A stretch of 64,000 nt of DNA from Streptomyces sp. MspMP-M5 (GTDB lineage: Bacteria > Actinomycetota > Actinomycetes > Streptomycetales > Streptomycetaceae): positions 163,525 through 227,524 of the forward strand of contig NZ_KB891907.1 in assembly GCF_000373585.1 (NCBI RefSeq), given 5' to 3'. Position 1 is the stretch's first letter; each line of letters begins with the position of its first letter. The position numbers and the translations under genes were made by a program. Shown in pieces: positions 9,275-16,574 of the stretch. Below the pieces are notes generated by a model. The model did not search any database, was not told the DNA's origin, and worked only from the letters and a program-made list of their open reading frames with translations.

Positions 9275-10729
9275 TCACGAGACCGGCTCGACCGCCCGGC
9301 TCCGGCTGCGGCGGTGCTGCTCGGCCCAGTTCTCCAGGGCCGCCTGGCAGGCGTGGTCCACATGCCGCAGCCCGCTCAGATCGAGCTCCACGTCCCGGTC
9401 CGCGGGCAGCGCCTCCAACTGGTCGAGGAGCTTGGGCAGCCGCAGGAACGTGGCGTTGCCGACCGCACGGACCCGCACCGGGCCCGGAACGGTGGGCACG
9501 TGGATCTCCAGATGGGCCTGGGAGGTCTCCCAGGCGGTCTTGGCGACGGCCAGCAGCAGACCGATCAGCACGCCCTCGAACATGTTCACCGTCACGATGG
9601 CCAGCGCGGTCACACACAGCACCACCGCCTCACCGCGATGCGCCCGCCACAGCGGCCGCAGCTCCCGCAGCGGGATCAGCTTCCAGCCCGCGTGCACCAG
9701 TACACCTGCCAGCGCCGCGATCGGCACCACGCCCAGCGCCGCCGGGAACGCCGCCGCGAACAGCAGCAGCCACACCCCGTGCAGCACCCGGGACGCCTTG
9801 GTCCGCGCCCCCGCCTGGACGTTGGCGGCGCTGCGTACGATCACCGCCGTCATCGGCAGCGCGCCCAGCACCCCGCACAGCGTGTTGCCGGCGCCCTGCG
9901 CCATCAGCTCCCGGTCGTAGTCGGTGCGCGCTCCGTCGTGCAGCCGGTCCACCGCCGCCGCGCTGAACAGCGACTCGGCCGACGCGATCAGGGCGAACGC
10001 CAACACCGTGCCCAGTACACCGAGTTCGGTCAGCCGGCCGATGTCGGCCAGCCCGGGCGGCTGGATCGCCGCCAGCAGTCCGCTGACCCGGACCCGGGCC
10101 ACCGGCAGGTCCAGCACCCCGACCGTGACGGTGGCCAGCGCGACCGCCGCCAACGGGGCCGGCAGCACCCGCGCCGCACGCCGCCACCGGGGCCACAGCA
10201 CCAGCACGGCGACGGTGCCGGCACCGACGGCGAGCGCCGTCAGCGCGGTGCCGGACCGCGCGGTGTCCAGCACCAGCCGCGGCAGCGATCCGATGTTGAC
10301 CAGTCCGCTGCCCGGCGCCTTGGCGTCCGCCAGCGCGTAGAGCTGGCCCGTGAGCAGGACCAGCCCGATGCCGGCCAGCATGCCCTGCACCACCGCGACG
10401 GAGATGGCCCGGAACCAGCGCCCCAACCTGAGCGCGCCCATGGCCAGTTGGAGCAGCCCGGCGGCCAGGACCAGGGCACCCAGCGCCCCGATTCCGTACT
10501 CCTTGACCGCTTCGAAGACCAGCACCGTCAGACCGGCGGCCGGGCCGCTGACCTGCAGGCTGCTGCCGGGCAGCAGCCCGGTGACCAGCCCGCCGACGAT
10601 GCCGGTGAGCAGGCCCAGTTCGGCCGGTACGCCGGAGGCCACCGCCACTCCCACGCACAGCGGGACGGCGACCAGGAAGACGACGAGGGAGGCGGTGAAG
10701 TCCGCCCGGAGGAAAGGAAAACGCTTCAT
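9275..10729 (-). CDS. SulP-family anion transporter with STAS domain (probable bicarbonate uptake)
   Basis: A 484-residue membrane protein. Residues 1-400 carry the SulP fold: MKRFPFLRADFTASLVVFLV, the conserved GLLTGIVGGLVTGLLPGSSL, and many hydrophobic helices. Residues about 400-475 are a cytoplasmic STAS domain (VELDLSGLRHVDHACQ). SulP proteins move sulfate, bicarbonate or other anions. Here a beta-carbonic anhydrase ends 16 bases upstream in the same direction, which points to bicarbonate, as in BicA-like pairs. The ATG at 10729 follows an AGGCGAG-like ribosome site; the GTG codon just before it is an alternative. Confidence 0.82.
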   Translation of the reverse strand: MKRFPFLRADFTASLVVFLVAVPLCVGVAVASGVPAELGLLTGIVGGLVTGLLPGSSLQVSGPAAGLTVLVFEAVKEYGIGALGALVLAAGLLQLAMGALRLGRWFRAISVAVVQGMLAGIGLVLLTGQLYALADAKAPGSGLVNIGSLPRLVLDTARSGTALTALAVGAGTVAVLVLWPRWRRAARVLPAPLAAVALATVTVGVLDLPVARVRVSGLLAAIQPPGLADIGRLTELGVLGTVLAFALIASAESLFSAAAVDRLHDGARTDYDRELMAQGAGNTLCGVLGALPMTAVIVRSAANVQAGARTKASRVLHGVWLLLFAAAFPAALGVVPIAALAGVLVHAGWKLIPLRELRPLWRAHRGEAVVLCVTALAIVTVNMFEGVLIGLLLAVAKTAWETSQAHLEIHVPTVPGPVRVRAVGNATFLRLPKLLDQLEALPADRDVELDLSGLRHVDHACQAALENWAEQHRRSRSRAVEPVS

Positions 10730-10745
10730 CACGTACAGCTCGCCT

Positions 10746-11348
10746 TCACAGGGGGAGGAACGCGTCGGCGGCCGGCCGGTATACGGATACCGCCCCGGTG
10801 TGCACCTCGTAGAACCAGCCGTGCAGCCGCACCTCGCCGGCGTCCAGCCGCTCCCGTACACACGGATGGCCGCCCAGTCGGTCCAGCTGCCGGCGCACAT
10901 GGCGCTGTACGGCCGTGGTGACGGCCGGCCCGTCGTCGCCCGGGAGTTCGTCGGAGAGTTGGCGGGTGAGCCAGTCGCGGACGGCGGGTGCCCCGGTCAG
11001 GTCCTCGCCGCGGGCCCGGGCGCCGACCGCGCCGCAGTGCGAGTGGCCGCAGACGACGATGTCGGCGACCCGCAGGACCCGCATCGCGTACTCGATGGTG
11101 GCGGACTCCGCGCCGGCCGCCATGCCTTCCTGGTAGACGGGCACGGCGTTGCCGGCCGTGCGGAGTTCGAAGAGTTCACCGGGGCGGGCGCCCGTGATCA
11201 GGGACGGGACGACCCGGGAGTCGGAGCAGGTGATGAACAGGGCGAGGGGGGACTGACCGGCCGCCAGCCGGCCGAAGGACTCCTGGTCCTCGGGCTGCGC
11301 GGCTATACGGGCGGTCAGGCCCCGGGCGTGCTGAATGAAGGTCTCCAC
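10746..11348 (-). CDS. Beta-class carbonic anhydrase
   Basis: A 200-residue enzyme that interconverts carbon dioxide and bicarbonate. The zinc and active-site motifs are present: CSDSRVVPS (Cys and Asp ligands), RTAGNAV, and CGHSHCGA (His and Cys ligands). The GTG start has GGAG about 8 bases upstream. It is probably cotranscribed with the SulP gene downstream (16-base gap), so newly imported or hydrated carbon can be exchanged at the membrane. Length and motifs are typical of the family. Confidence 0.92.
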   Translation of the reverse strand: METFIQHARGLTARIAAQPEDQESFGRLAAGQSPLALFITCSDSRVVPSLITGARPGELFELRTAGNAVPVYQEGMAAGAESATIEYAMRVLRVADIVVCGHSHCGAVGARARGEDLTGAPAVRDWLTRQLSDELPGDDGPAVTTAVQRHVRRQLDRLGGHPCVRERLDAGEVRLHGWFYEVHTGAVSVYRPAADAFLPL

Positions 11349-11453
11349 GAGGAGGTCTCCTGCTGAAGGGTGATGCCACCGTGGGGATGGCGAGGACGTG
11401 CGGCACGGGGGTGGCAGGGCGCGGCGCGGGGCCGTCGCCCGCCACGGGCCCGC

Positions 11454-11867
11454 TCAGCAGCGGAAGACGCAGTGGAGTACGGGGAGTTGGGACGGTCTGG
11501 GGGGCGCCGGCGCACCGCGGGTGGCGGGAATCCGCCCCGGTGTCCCGTCGTCGGCGGCGCCGCCGAGGGACGGCGGCAGGGGGCGCCGGGTGGCCGGGAA
11601 CCCTTCCGCGGTCGGCGCCGGCCGTCGGGGGCGGCCGCGCTCGGTCTCGCGCTTGGAGTGCTTCTCCTCCTCGGAGTTGGCGTTCGCGGCGGCCGGGGAG
11701 CCGGTGGAGCCGGCCGCGGTGGTGGCCGGGCGGGTGGAGCCGGCGGCGTACGCCGGGGCCACCGCGCCGAGCAGCAGTGTCAGGACGACGGCGAGCGCGA
11801 GGAGCGGCAGACGGCACAGGGCCGGTATCCGGGGGCGCCGCCCCGGTATCCCGGTGTCCTTCCGCAT
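11454..11867 (-). CDS. Small secreted Pro/Ala-rich protein of unknown function
   Basis: A 137-residue protein with an Arg-rich start and a strong signal peptide (LPLLALAVVLTLLLGAVAPA, cleavage after AYA near residue 45). A low-complexity Ala/Thr/Gly/Pro and charged region follows. The very C-terminus, LPVLHCVFRC, is distinctive, with two cysteines four residues apart. The ATG at 11867 has GGAGG about 8 bases upstream. It lies 105 bases upstream of the carbonic anhydrase in the same direction, so it may be part of that operon. I do not recognise the family, and compositional bias means the C-terminal part is less certain. Confidence 0.55.
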   Translation of the reverse strand: MRKDTGIPGRRPRIPALCRLPLLALAVVLTLLLGAVAPAYAAGSTRPATTAAGSTGSPAAANANSEEEKHSKRETERGRPRRPAPTAEGFPATRRPLPPSLGGAADDGTPGRIPATRGAPAPPRPSQLPVLHCVFRC

Positions 11868-12071
11868 CGTCGTCCTCCGCTTCGTCCCGTGTCGCCGGGC
11901 GCCGTTCGGTCGTTCTTCATGGGCGGGGCCGCGCACGGGCCTGGTCGTCGGGGCACGGTTCCGGTCGCGTGCGCCGAGCGCCGAACGCGTCGTCCTGGAA
12001 CCGCTCTCTCAGCGTGCCGCAGCCAGGTTTCCAGCATGAAAACGAGACATGACGCCATGTTGCATGCTTTC

Positions 12072-12315
12072 TCAGGATTCCCGAGGGGCGCCGGCACCCC
12101 GTGCGGCGAGCACCGCCACCGGCACCACCACCGTCGCGAGCGCCCCGCAGACCACCGCCGGCCGCGTCAGGACCATCACCGTCGCGCCGGCGGCCACCCG
12201 CGTAGCGCGCGGTCAGGTTGGTCGCCGCACCCGCCCCGTATACCAACAGGGACGGGAAGAGCAGCAGCACGCTGTCCAGCACGGCCGGCGGCCGCCGCGG
12301 CGCGGCACGACTCAT
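12072..12315 (-). pseudogene. Small two-helix membrane protein with a one-base frameshift
   Basis: An ATG at 12315 overlaps the stop of the GRDP-like gene (ATGA), as expected for the last gene of the operon. The first frame encodes MSRAAPRRPPAVLDSVLLLF and a first membrane helix up to LTARYA. It then drifts into atypical codons. Removing one G from the GGG run at 12197-12199 (CCC on the plus strand) restores an 80-residue protein. The restored part starts VAAGATVMVLTRPAVVCGAL, forms a second helix and ends ARGAGAPRES at a TGA at 12072-12074. Either the gene is broken, the base is a sequencing error, or frameshifting occurs. Function is unknown; a transport or immunity role for the peptide locus is possible. 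Confidence 0.55.
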
Positions 12316-12848
12316 GCGGTCGCCGGCTCCAACGCCGCGATCTCCGCGAGGGAGAGCCCCATCCGCCGGTGCAGGAAGCGGACGACGGTCCAGTGCGGCA
12401 GCGCGCCCTCGTCGAACGGCCCGAACTCCTGGCAGTACAGCGGGATCCAGCGCAGTGCCTCTTCCAGTACCTGCTCGCGGCCCGGCTCCCGTTGGTACGC
12501 CTCGTAGCCGATGCTGCGGTGCTCGATGAAGTACCGGCCCGGGAGCCGTTCCTCGCACAGCGCGCGGTACTCGCGGGTCTGGAGGATGAGGTGGTGCCAG
12601 ATCTCGTCGATGTCCTGCTCGACGGGGAGGAACAGCCCGCCGAGCCGGTCGGGATACCGGGAGACGAGGTAGAGATAGCGCAGGCACTCGGTGACCTGGC
12701 GCGCCACGAACTCGGCCGGTGCAGCGGTCCGTTCCTCGAAATGGGCGACGACTTCGGCGTGCAGCGGCGCGCCGAGGAGGTCCCGGAGGTCCTCGGCGGT
12801 CACCACCCGCCCTGTGGCCACGGGTGCGGGCGCGGTCCGGTGGGTCAT
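12312..12848 (-). CDS. GRDP-like small protein of the peptide locus
   Basis: A 178-residue soluble protein. The core motif VEQDIDEIWHHLILQTREY, then RALC, resembles the glycine-rich domain-containing-protein-like family (DUF1399-type), which has a conserved D-x-x-W-H-x-H/H pattern and a following Cys. A second segment reads RYFIEHRSIGYEAYQREP. The clustered His, Asp and Cys residues could bind a metal. Biochemical function in the family is not established to my knowledge. It overlaps the upstream ligase gene (ATGA at 12845-12848) and the downstream small membrane gene (ATGA), so it is clearly part of one operon. It may be a modification enzyme or carrier for the GCIS-repeat peptide. Confidence 0.7.
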   Translation of the reverse strand: MTHRTAPAPVATGRVVTAEDLRDLLGAPLHAEVVAHFEERTAAPAEFVARQVTECLRYLYLVSRYPDRLGGLFLPVEQDIDEIWHHLILQTREYRALCEERLPGRYFIEHRSIGYEAYQREPGREQVLEEALRWIPLYCQEFGPFDEGALPHWTVVRFLHRRMGLSLAEIAALEPATA

Positions 12849-14086
12849 GCCTCTCCTCTCGCGAGCCAGGAGTACTTCCCGGACCTGCCGATGGGGATGT
12901 GCGGTCGGTGGTCGAGCCGGCAGCGCCGGCCGATGAGTTCGGTGACGCTCCGCTCCAGCGCGGTGGTCTCCGCCGGGCCCAGGGGCGCGCCGTGGAAGGT
13001 CGTGTAGGCCAGCCGGGCCCCGGTGCTGCCCACCAGCCGCAGCTGATGGACGAAGACGTGCGGGGTGGCCTCGCCGACGCACCGGTCGAGGTCGCCCTGG
13101 GCGACCGGGCCGTGCGGGGTGTCCAGCAACTCCTTCTGGCGGCCGCAGAACTGGGCGATCCGCTCCGGGTCGGGGGTGCCGTCCGTGGTGCGTACGCAGT
13201 CGCCCGAGCGGTAGCGGACCAGCGGCATGTAGGGGTTGCGCACACTGGTGACGACGAGGTGGTACAGCGTGCTGTCCGGGGCGACCGGGTGGAGTTCGAC
13301 GCTCATCTTGTCCAGGTGCGGGCGGTAGTTGCCGCGGCGGTCGCTGGAGTAGAGGTAGCCGAGTTCGGTGCTGCCGAAGAGGTCGATGATCGGGCAGGCG
13401 AAGTGCTGGTACAGGAAGCGCCGGACGTTCACCGGCGTGTACTCGTAGGCGTGGACGATGCTGGCGGGCGGCGGGAAGTCGTCCCACAGGCCCAAGTCGC
13501 CGACCTTCCGGACCAGATGGGCCAGGTGGTAGCCGGAGCAGTCGAGGTGGTACCAGCCCTCCGGGTGCGCCTCCTGGGCGAGGCGTATCTCGTCCAGCAT
13601 GCGCACGACGTCGTCGCGGCTCCACAGTGCCGGGTCGAGCCGCAGGTTCACATAACAGGTGCGGTCGTCGAGCCGGCGCTCGTCGAGTGCGGGCACGGGG
13701 TCGGGCGGGGCGCCGCGTCGGGCGGCGTTGACCCGCGCGACGTGCTCCGTCGCCAGAACGGTGGTCAGCGAGACGCGGCGGCACCCGGCCGCCCAGGTGG
13801 CGGCGAGGTCGGGGTGCTCCCTCCACAGCCGGTAGTAGGAGTGCAGCAGGAAGTACGGGGGCCGGATGAGCTGCATCCGGGCGTGGTTGGTGCCGGTGGA
13901 GAGCACGAACTCGGCCTCGCCGGACTCCAGCGCGGCGGCCAGCCGGGGAGTCATCCAGTTGTCGGGGAAGCCGCGGGCGATCTCCGGCTTCTCCAGCACC
14001 GGGAAGTGGCCCTTCGCCAGGGCGGCGCGGTAGAGCGGGATGTCGCGGATCTGCTCGACGACCTCGGCGGTCGGCTGGCCTTCCAT
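12845..14086 (-). CDS. PaaK/CapK-like AMP-forming ligase of the peptide locus
   Basis: A 413-residue member of the adenylate-forming superfamily, closest in style to phenylacetate-CoA ligase-like proteins. Visible motifs are VLSTGTNHARMQL near residue 60 (ATP-loop position), DLFGSTELGYLYS near 245 (adenine/Mg region), MPLVRYRSGD near 300 and QFCGRQKELL near 325 (hinge region). These enzymes activate a carboxylate as an acyl-adenylate and usually pass it to a thiol. The start at 14086 has GAGGT upstream. It lies 118 bases after the GCIS-repeat peptide gene and overlaps the GRDP-like gene. A plausible role is acylation of, or C-terminal activation on, the peptide. Substrate unknown. Confidence 0.75.
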   Translation of the reverse strand: MEGQPTAEVVEQIRDIPLYRAALAKGHFPVLEKPEIARGFPDNWMTPRLAAALESGEAEFVLSTGTNHARMQLIRPPYFLLHSYYRLWREHPDLAATWAAGCRRVSLTTVLATEHVARVNAARRGAPPDPVPALDERRLDDRTCYVNLRLDPALWSRDDVVRMLDEIRLAQEAHPEGWYHLDCSGYHLAHLVRKVGDLGLWDDFPPPASIVHAYEYTPVNVRRFLYQHFACPIIDLFGSTELGYLYSSDRRGNYRPHLDKMSVELHPVAPDSTLYHLVVTSVRNPYMPLVRYRSGDCVRTTDGTPDPERIAQFCGRQKELLDTPHGPVAQGDLDRCVGEATPHVFVHQLRLVGSTGARLAYTTFHGAPLGPAETTALERSVTELIGRRCRLDHRPHIPIGRSGKYSWLARGEA

Positions 14087-14146
14087 GGGATACCTCGGGT
14101 CGGGGTGCGCGGACGGCACCGCGCGGGCGTCGGGTGCGGGCGCCCG

Positions 14147-14190
14147 CCGGCGGACCGGCGGCGGGGGAGTGGCCGCCGCCGGTCCGCCGG
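14147..14190 (-). terminator. Very stable hairpin between peptide gene and ligase gene
   Basis: An 18-bp perfect stem (14147-14164 with 14173-14190, core CGGCGGACCGGCGGCGG) and an 8-base loop lie 14 bases after the peptide stop codon and 60 bases before the ligase start. There is no U-tract. Partial termination or transcript stabilisation here would give more peptide than enzyme, a common layout in RiPP operons. Confidence 0.6.
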
Positions 14191-14204
14191 AGGACGGCCG
14201 GGCG

Positions 14205-14369
14205 TCAGGAGATACAGCCGCTCTTGGGGGCGGCGCTGATACAGCCGGCCTTGGGCGTGGCGCTGATGCAGCCGTTCTTCGCCGTCCGCGGGTCCGGCCC
14301 GGTGGAGTTGGCGGCCACCCAGCTCTGCCAGACGTCGTCCTGGGCCATCTTCTTGATGAGCTGCTCCAT
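14205..14369 (-). CDS. RiPP-like precursor peptide with three GCIS repeats
   Basis: A 54-residue peptide. Residues 1-28 look like a leader (MEQLIKKMAQDDVWQSWVAA, then NSTGPDPR), mostly helical and ending in a proline-containing linker. Residues 29-54 are three consecutive 9-residue units: TAKNGCISA, TPKAGCISA and APKSGCIS, ending at the stop. Consensus is T/A-P/A-K-x-G-C-I-S-A. The ATG at 14369 has GGAGG 7-8 bases upstream and a promoter-like sequence further up. It is the first gene of an operon with an AMP-forming ligase, a GRDP-like protein and a small membrane protein. I do not recognise the precursor family. Repeated Cys-containing cores suggest a multi-core modified peptide. Confidence 0.75.
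   Translation of the reverse strand: MEQLIKKMAQDDVWQSWVAANSTGPDPRTAKNGCISATPKAGCISAAPKSGCIS
14208..14285 (-). repeat. Three tandem 27-base repeats encoding the GCIS units
   Basis: The 3' half of the peptide gene consists of three adjacent in-frame 27-base units, the last one truncated by the stop codon. The GGCTGTATC/GGCTGCATC core is nearly invariant, while the codon just before Gly varies (Asn, Ala, Ser). Conserved residues with a variable position point to duplication under selection. Confidence 0.8.
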
Positions 14370-14443
14370 GGGACCTCCAAGGTGTGGGAAGGGGGGCGGC
14401 ACCCGGTGGTGCGGTGCTGACCTGCGCCGGTGCCGACTCATTG

Positions 14444-14473
14444 AAAGTAAAAGGCTCGCCAAGTGAATGTCAA
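14444..14473 (-). promoter_or_regulatory. Probable promoter of the GCIS-peptide operon
   Basis: On the minus strand, TTGACA (14473-14468) is followed by an 18-base spacer and TACTTT (14449-14444). The -35 is a perfect consensus. A start near 14437 would give a leader of about 65-70 bases before the ATG at 14369. Confidence 0.5.
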
Positions 14474-14635
14474 TGAAAGGCAATGTCGAGATGCCGGGAG
14501 TCCGGCTCGGTGCGCCAACTTTGGCGGGATCCCGCCGAACCGGCCGGGCGCGGAACTTTCTGACGCGACGTCAACTCCCTGGCCGGGGCCGCCACGGCAC
14601 GGACCCGGCGGCCGGCACCCGTCGGACAGTCCCCA

Positions 14636-14713
14636 GGTCCGCCGCCCGGCGGGCGCGCACCGGACGCTATCGGGTGACCTCCCTGGCGGGTCCGCCGCCC
14701 GGTGGGCGCGCAC
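14636..14713. repeat. Pair of 25-base direct repeats upstream of hypX
   Basis: The unit starting GGTCCGCCGCCCGG at 14636-14660 recurs at 14689-14713 with a single C/T difference. The start-to-start distance is 53 bases, about five helical turns, so both copies would face the same side of the DNA. They lie 52-129 bases upstream of the hypX start and could be operators. Confidence 0.5.
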
Positions 14714-14764
14714 GCGTAACGATCACGACCGTCCACCGCCTCCAGCCACCCCAGGGAGCCCGCT

Positions 14765-16501
14765 GTGCGCATCCTGCTCCTCGCCGGCGCCTTCAACAGC
14801 CTGACGCAGCGCGCCTACGCCGAACTCGCCGACCGCGGACACCGCCTCGGCGTCGAACTGGTCGCCCGCGGGACGCCGCTGGCCGCTCTGGTGCCGCGGC
14901 ACGCCCCCGACCTGATCGTCGCGCCGATGCTGACCACGGCCGTCCCCCGCGAGGTCTGGTCGGCCTGGCCCTGTCTGATCGTCCACCCCGGCCCGCTCGG
15001 CGACCGCGGCCCGTCCTCGGTGGACTGGGCCGTCCACCTGGGCGCGGAGCGCTGGGGCGTGACCGTCCTCCAGGCCAACGACGAGATGGACGCCGGCGAC
15101 ATCTGGGCGTCGGCCGAGTGCCCCGTCCCGGCCGTCGGCAAGAGCGACCTGTACCGCAACGAGATCGCCGACGCGGCCATCGAGGCGCTGCTGACCGCCG
15201 TCGACCGCTTCGCCTCCGGCACCCACCGCCCGGAACCGCAGCACACCCTGCCCGCCGCCCGGCTCCCCGGCCGCCCCCGGCCACCGCTGCGCCAGGACGA
15301 CCGCCGCATCGACTGGGCGACGGACCCCACCGAGACCGTCCTGCGCACCCTGAGGGCCGCCGACTCCCGCCCCGGGGTACGGGACGAACTCCTCGGCGCG
15401 ACCTGGTTCCTGCACGGCGGACACCCCGAGGACACCCTCACCGGACGCCCCGGCGAACTGCTCGCCACCCGCCACGGCGCGCTCTGCCGGGCCACCGCCG
15501 ACGGCGCCGTCTGGATCCCCGAACTCCGTCCGGCCCGCGCCCCCGGCGGGCCCGCCACCGTCAAACTGCCCGCCACCCTCGCCCTGGGCGACCGGCTCCC
15601 GTCCCTGCCCGAGATCCCCGCCTCCCTGGAGGCCGGCGACGGCGCCCCGCGTACCTGGACCGACATCCGCTACGACGAGGACGGACCGGCCGGATTCCTC
15701 CGCTTCTCGTTCCCCGGCGGGGCGATGAGCACCGACCACTGCCGCCGGCTGCTGGCCGCCTACCGCTACGCCTGCACCCGGCCCACCTCCGTCCTGGTGC
15801 TCGGCGGACAGCGGGACTTCTTCTCCAACGGCATCCACCTCAACGTCATCGAGGCCGCCGCCGACCCCGCCGCGGAGTCCTGGGCCAACATCAACGCCCT
15901 CGACGACCTCGTGCACGCCGTGCTGACCACCACCGACCGGCTGGTGGTCGCCGCCCTCGGCGGCAACGCCGCGGCCGGTGGCGCGATGCTGGCGCTCGCC
16001 GCCGACGAGGTCTGGTGCCGGCACGCCGCCGTCCTCAACCCCCACTACCGGCTGATGGGGCTCTACGGCTCGGAATACTGGACGTACTCCCTGCCCCGCC
16101 GGGTCGGCCCGCAGACCGCCGCGCGGCTGATGGACCGCGCCCTGCCCCTCACCGCGGCGCACGGGCAGCGGCTCGGCCTGGTCGACCGGATCGTCGACTG
16201 CCCCGCACAGGACTTCGGCGACCGCACCCGGAGCCTCGCCCGGCGGCTCGCCGCGTCACCCGGCGTCCCGTCCCGGATCGCCGCCAAGAAGGACCAGCGG
16301 GAGAGCGACGAGGCACGGCGCCCGCTCGCCGCCTACCGCGCGGACGAACTGGCCCGAATGCAGCGCACGTTCGCCGACCCGAACGCCCCCTACCACGCCC
16401 TGCGCCGCGCCTTCGTCCGCAAGGAGCGCTCGTCCGGCACCCGGGAGCACCTCAACGCCGGTGTCCTGATGGCCGACGGCGCACCTCGCAGGCACGGCTG
16501 A
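14765..16501 (+). CDS. hypX: HypX-family protein (formyl transferase plus enoyl-CoA hydratase domains)
   Basis: A 578-residue protein. Residues 1-250 resemble the 10-formyl-tetrahydrofolate-dependent hydrolase/transferase domain, with the family motif HPGPLGDRGPSSVDWA near residue 77 and WGVTVLQANDEMDAGDIWA near 96. Residues about 290-530 are an enoyl-CoA hydratase/crotonase domain (VLGGQRDFFSNGIHLN, GGNAAAGGAMLALAADEV). In [NiFe]-hydrogenase maturation HypX turns a formyl group into carbon monoxide for the active-site CO ligand under oxic conditions. No hydrogenase or other hyp gene is in this window. The GTG start has AGGGAG about 6 bases upstream. It is divergent from the GCIS-peptide operon, so a role in peptide modification is conceivable but unproven. 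Confidence 0.85.
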   Translation: MRILLLAGAFNSLTQRAYAELADRGHRLGVELVARGTPLAALVPRHAPDLIVAPMLTTAVPREVWSAWPCLIVHPGPLGDRGPSSVDWAVHLGAERWGVTVLQANDEMDAGDIWASAECPVPAVGKSDLYRNEIADAAIEALLTAVDRFASGTHRPEPQHTLPAARLPGRPRPPLRQDDRRIDWATDPTETVLRTLRAADSRPGVRDELLGATWFLHGGHPEDTLTGRPGELLATRHGALCRATADGAVWIPELRPARAPGGPATVKLPATLALGDRLPSLPEIPASLEAGDGAPRTWTDIRYDEDGPAGFLRFSFPGGAMSTDHCRRLLAAYRYACTRPTSVLVLGGQRDFFSNGIHLNVIEAAADPAAESWANINALDDLVHAVLTTTDRLVVAALGGNAAAGGAMLALAADEVWCRHAAVLNPHYRLMGLYGSEYWTYSLPRRVGPQTAARLMDRALPLTAAHGQRLGLVDRIVDCPAQDFGDRTRSLARRLAASPGVPSRIAAKKDQRESDEARRPLAAYRADELARMQRTFADPNAPYHALRRAFVRKERSSGTREHLNAGVLMADGAPRRHG

Positions 16502-16503
16502 AC

Positions 16504-16538
16504 GGGCCGGTGGCCGCGGGTACGCCGGCCACCGGCCC
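16504..16538. terminator. Terminator between hypX and a convergent regulator gene
   Basis: A 13-bp perfect stem (GGGCCGGTGGCCG / CGGCCACCGGCCC) with a 9-base loop starts 2 bases after the hypX stop codon. It probably serves both converging transcripts. Confidence 0.7.
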
Positions 16539-16574
16539 GCCCCCCGTCGTTCATCCCGGCCTACCTCGCCGGAT

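Larger units (their letters stand above)
14370..14764. promoter_or_regulatory. Divergent control region between the peptide operon and hypX
   Basis: This 395-base region has no gene. It contains the probable peptide-operon promoter (14444-14473, minus strand), a perfect 14-base palindrome GGCGGGATCCCGCC at 14523-14536, and two 25-base direct repeats at 14636-14660 and 14689-14713. It is AT-richer near 14440-14480 than the surroundings. The ribosome site AGGGAG of hypX lies at its right end. Confidence 0.5.

Noticed and set aside
14205..14369. Peptide as metallothionein or simple Cys-rich storage protein
   Set aside because: Only three cysteines, one per 9-residue repeat, with a leader-like N-terminus and an enzyme operon, which does not fit metallothioneins.
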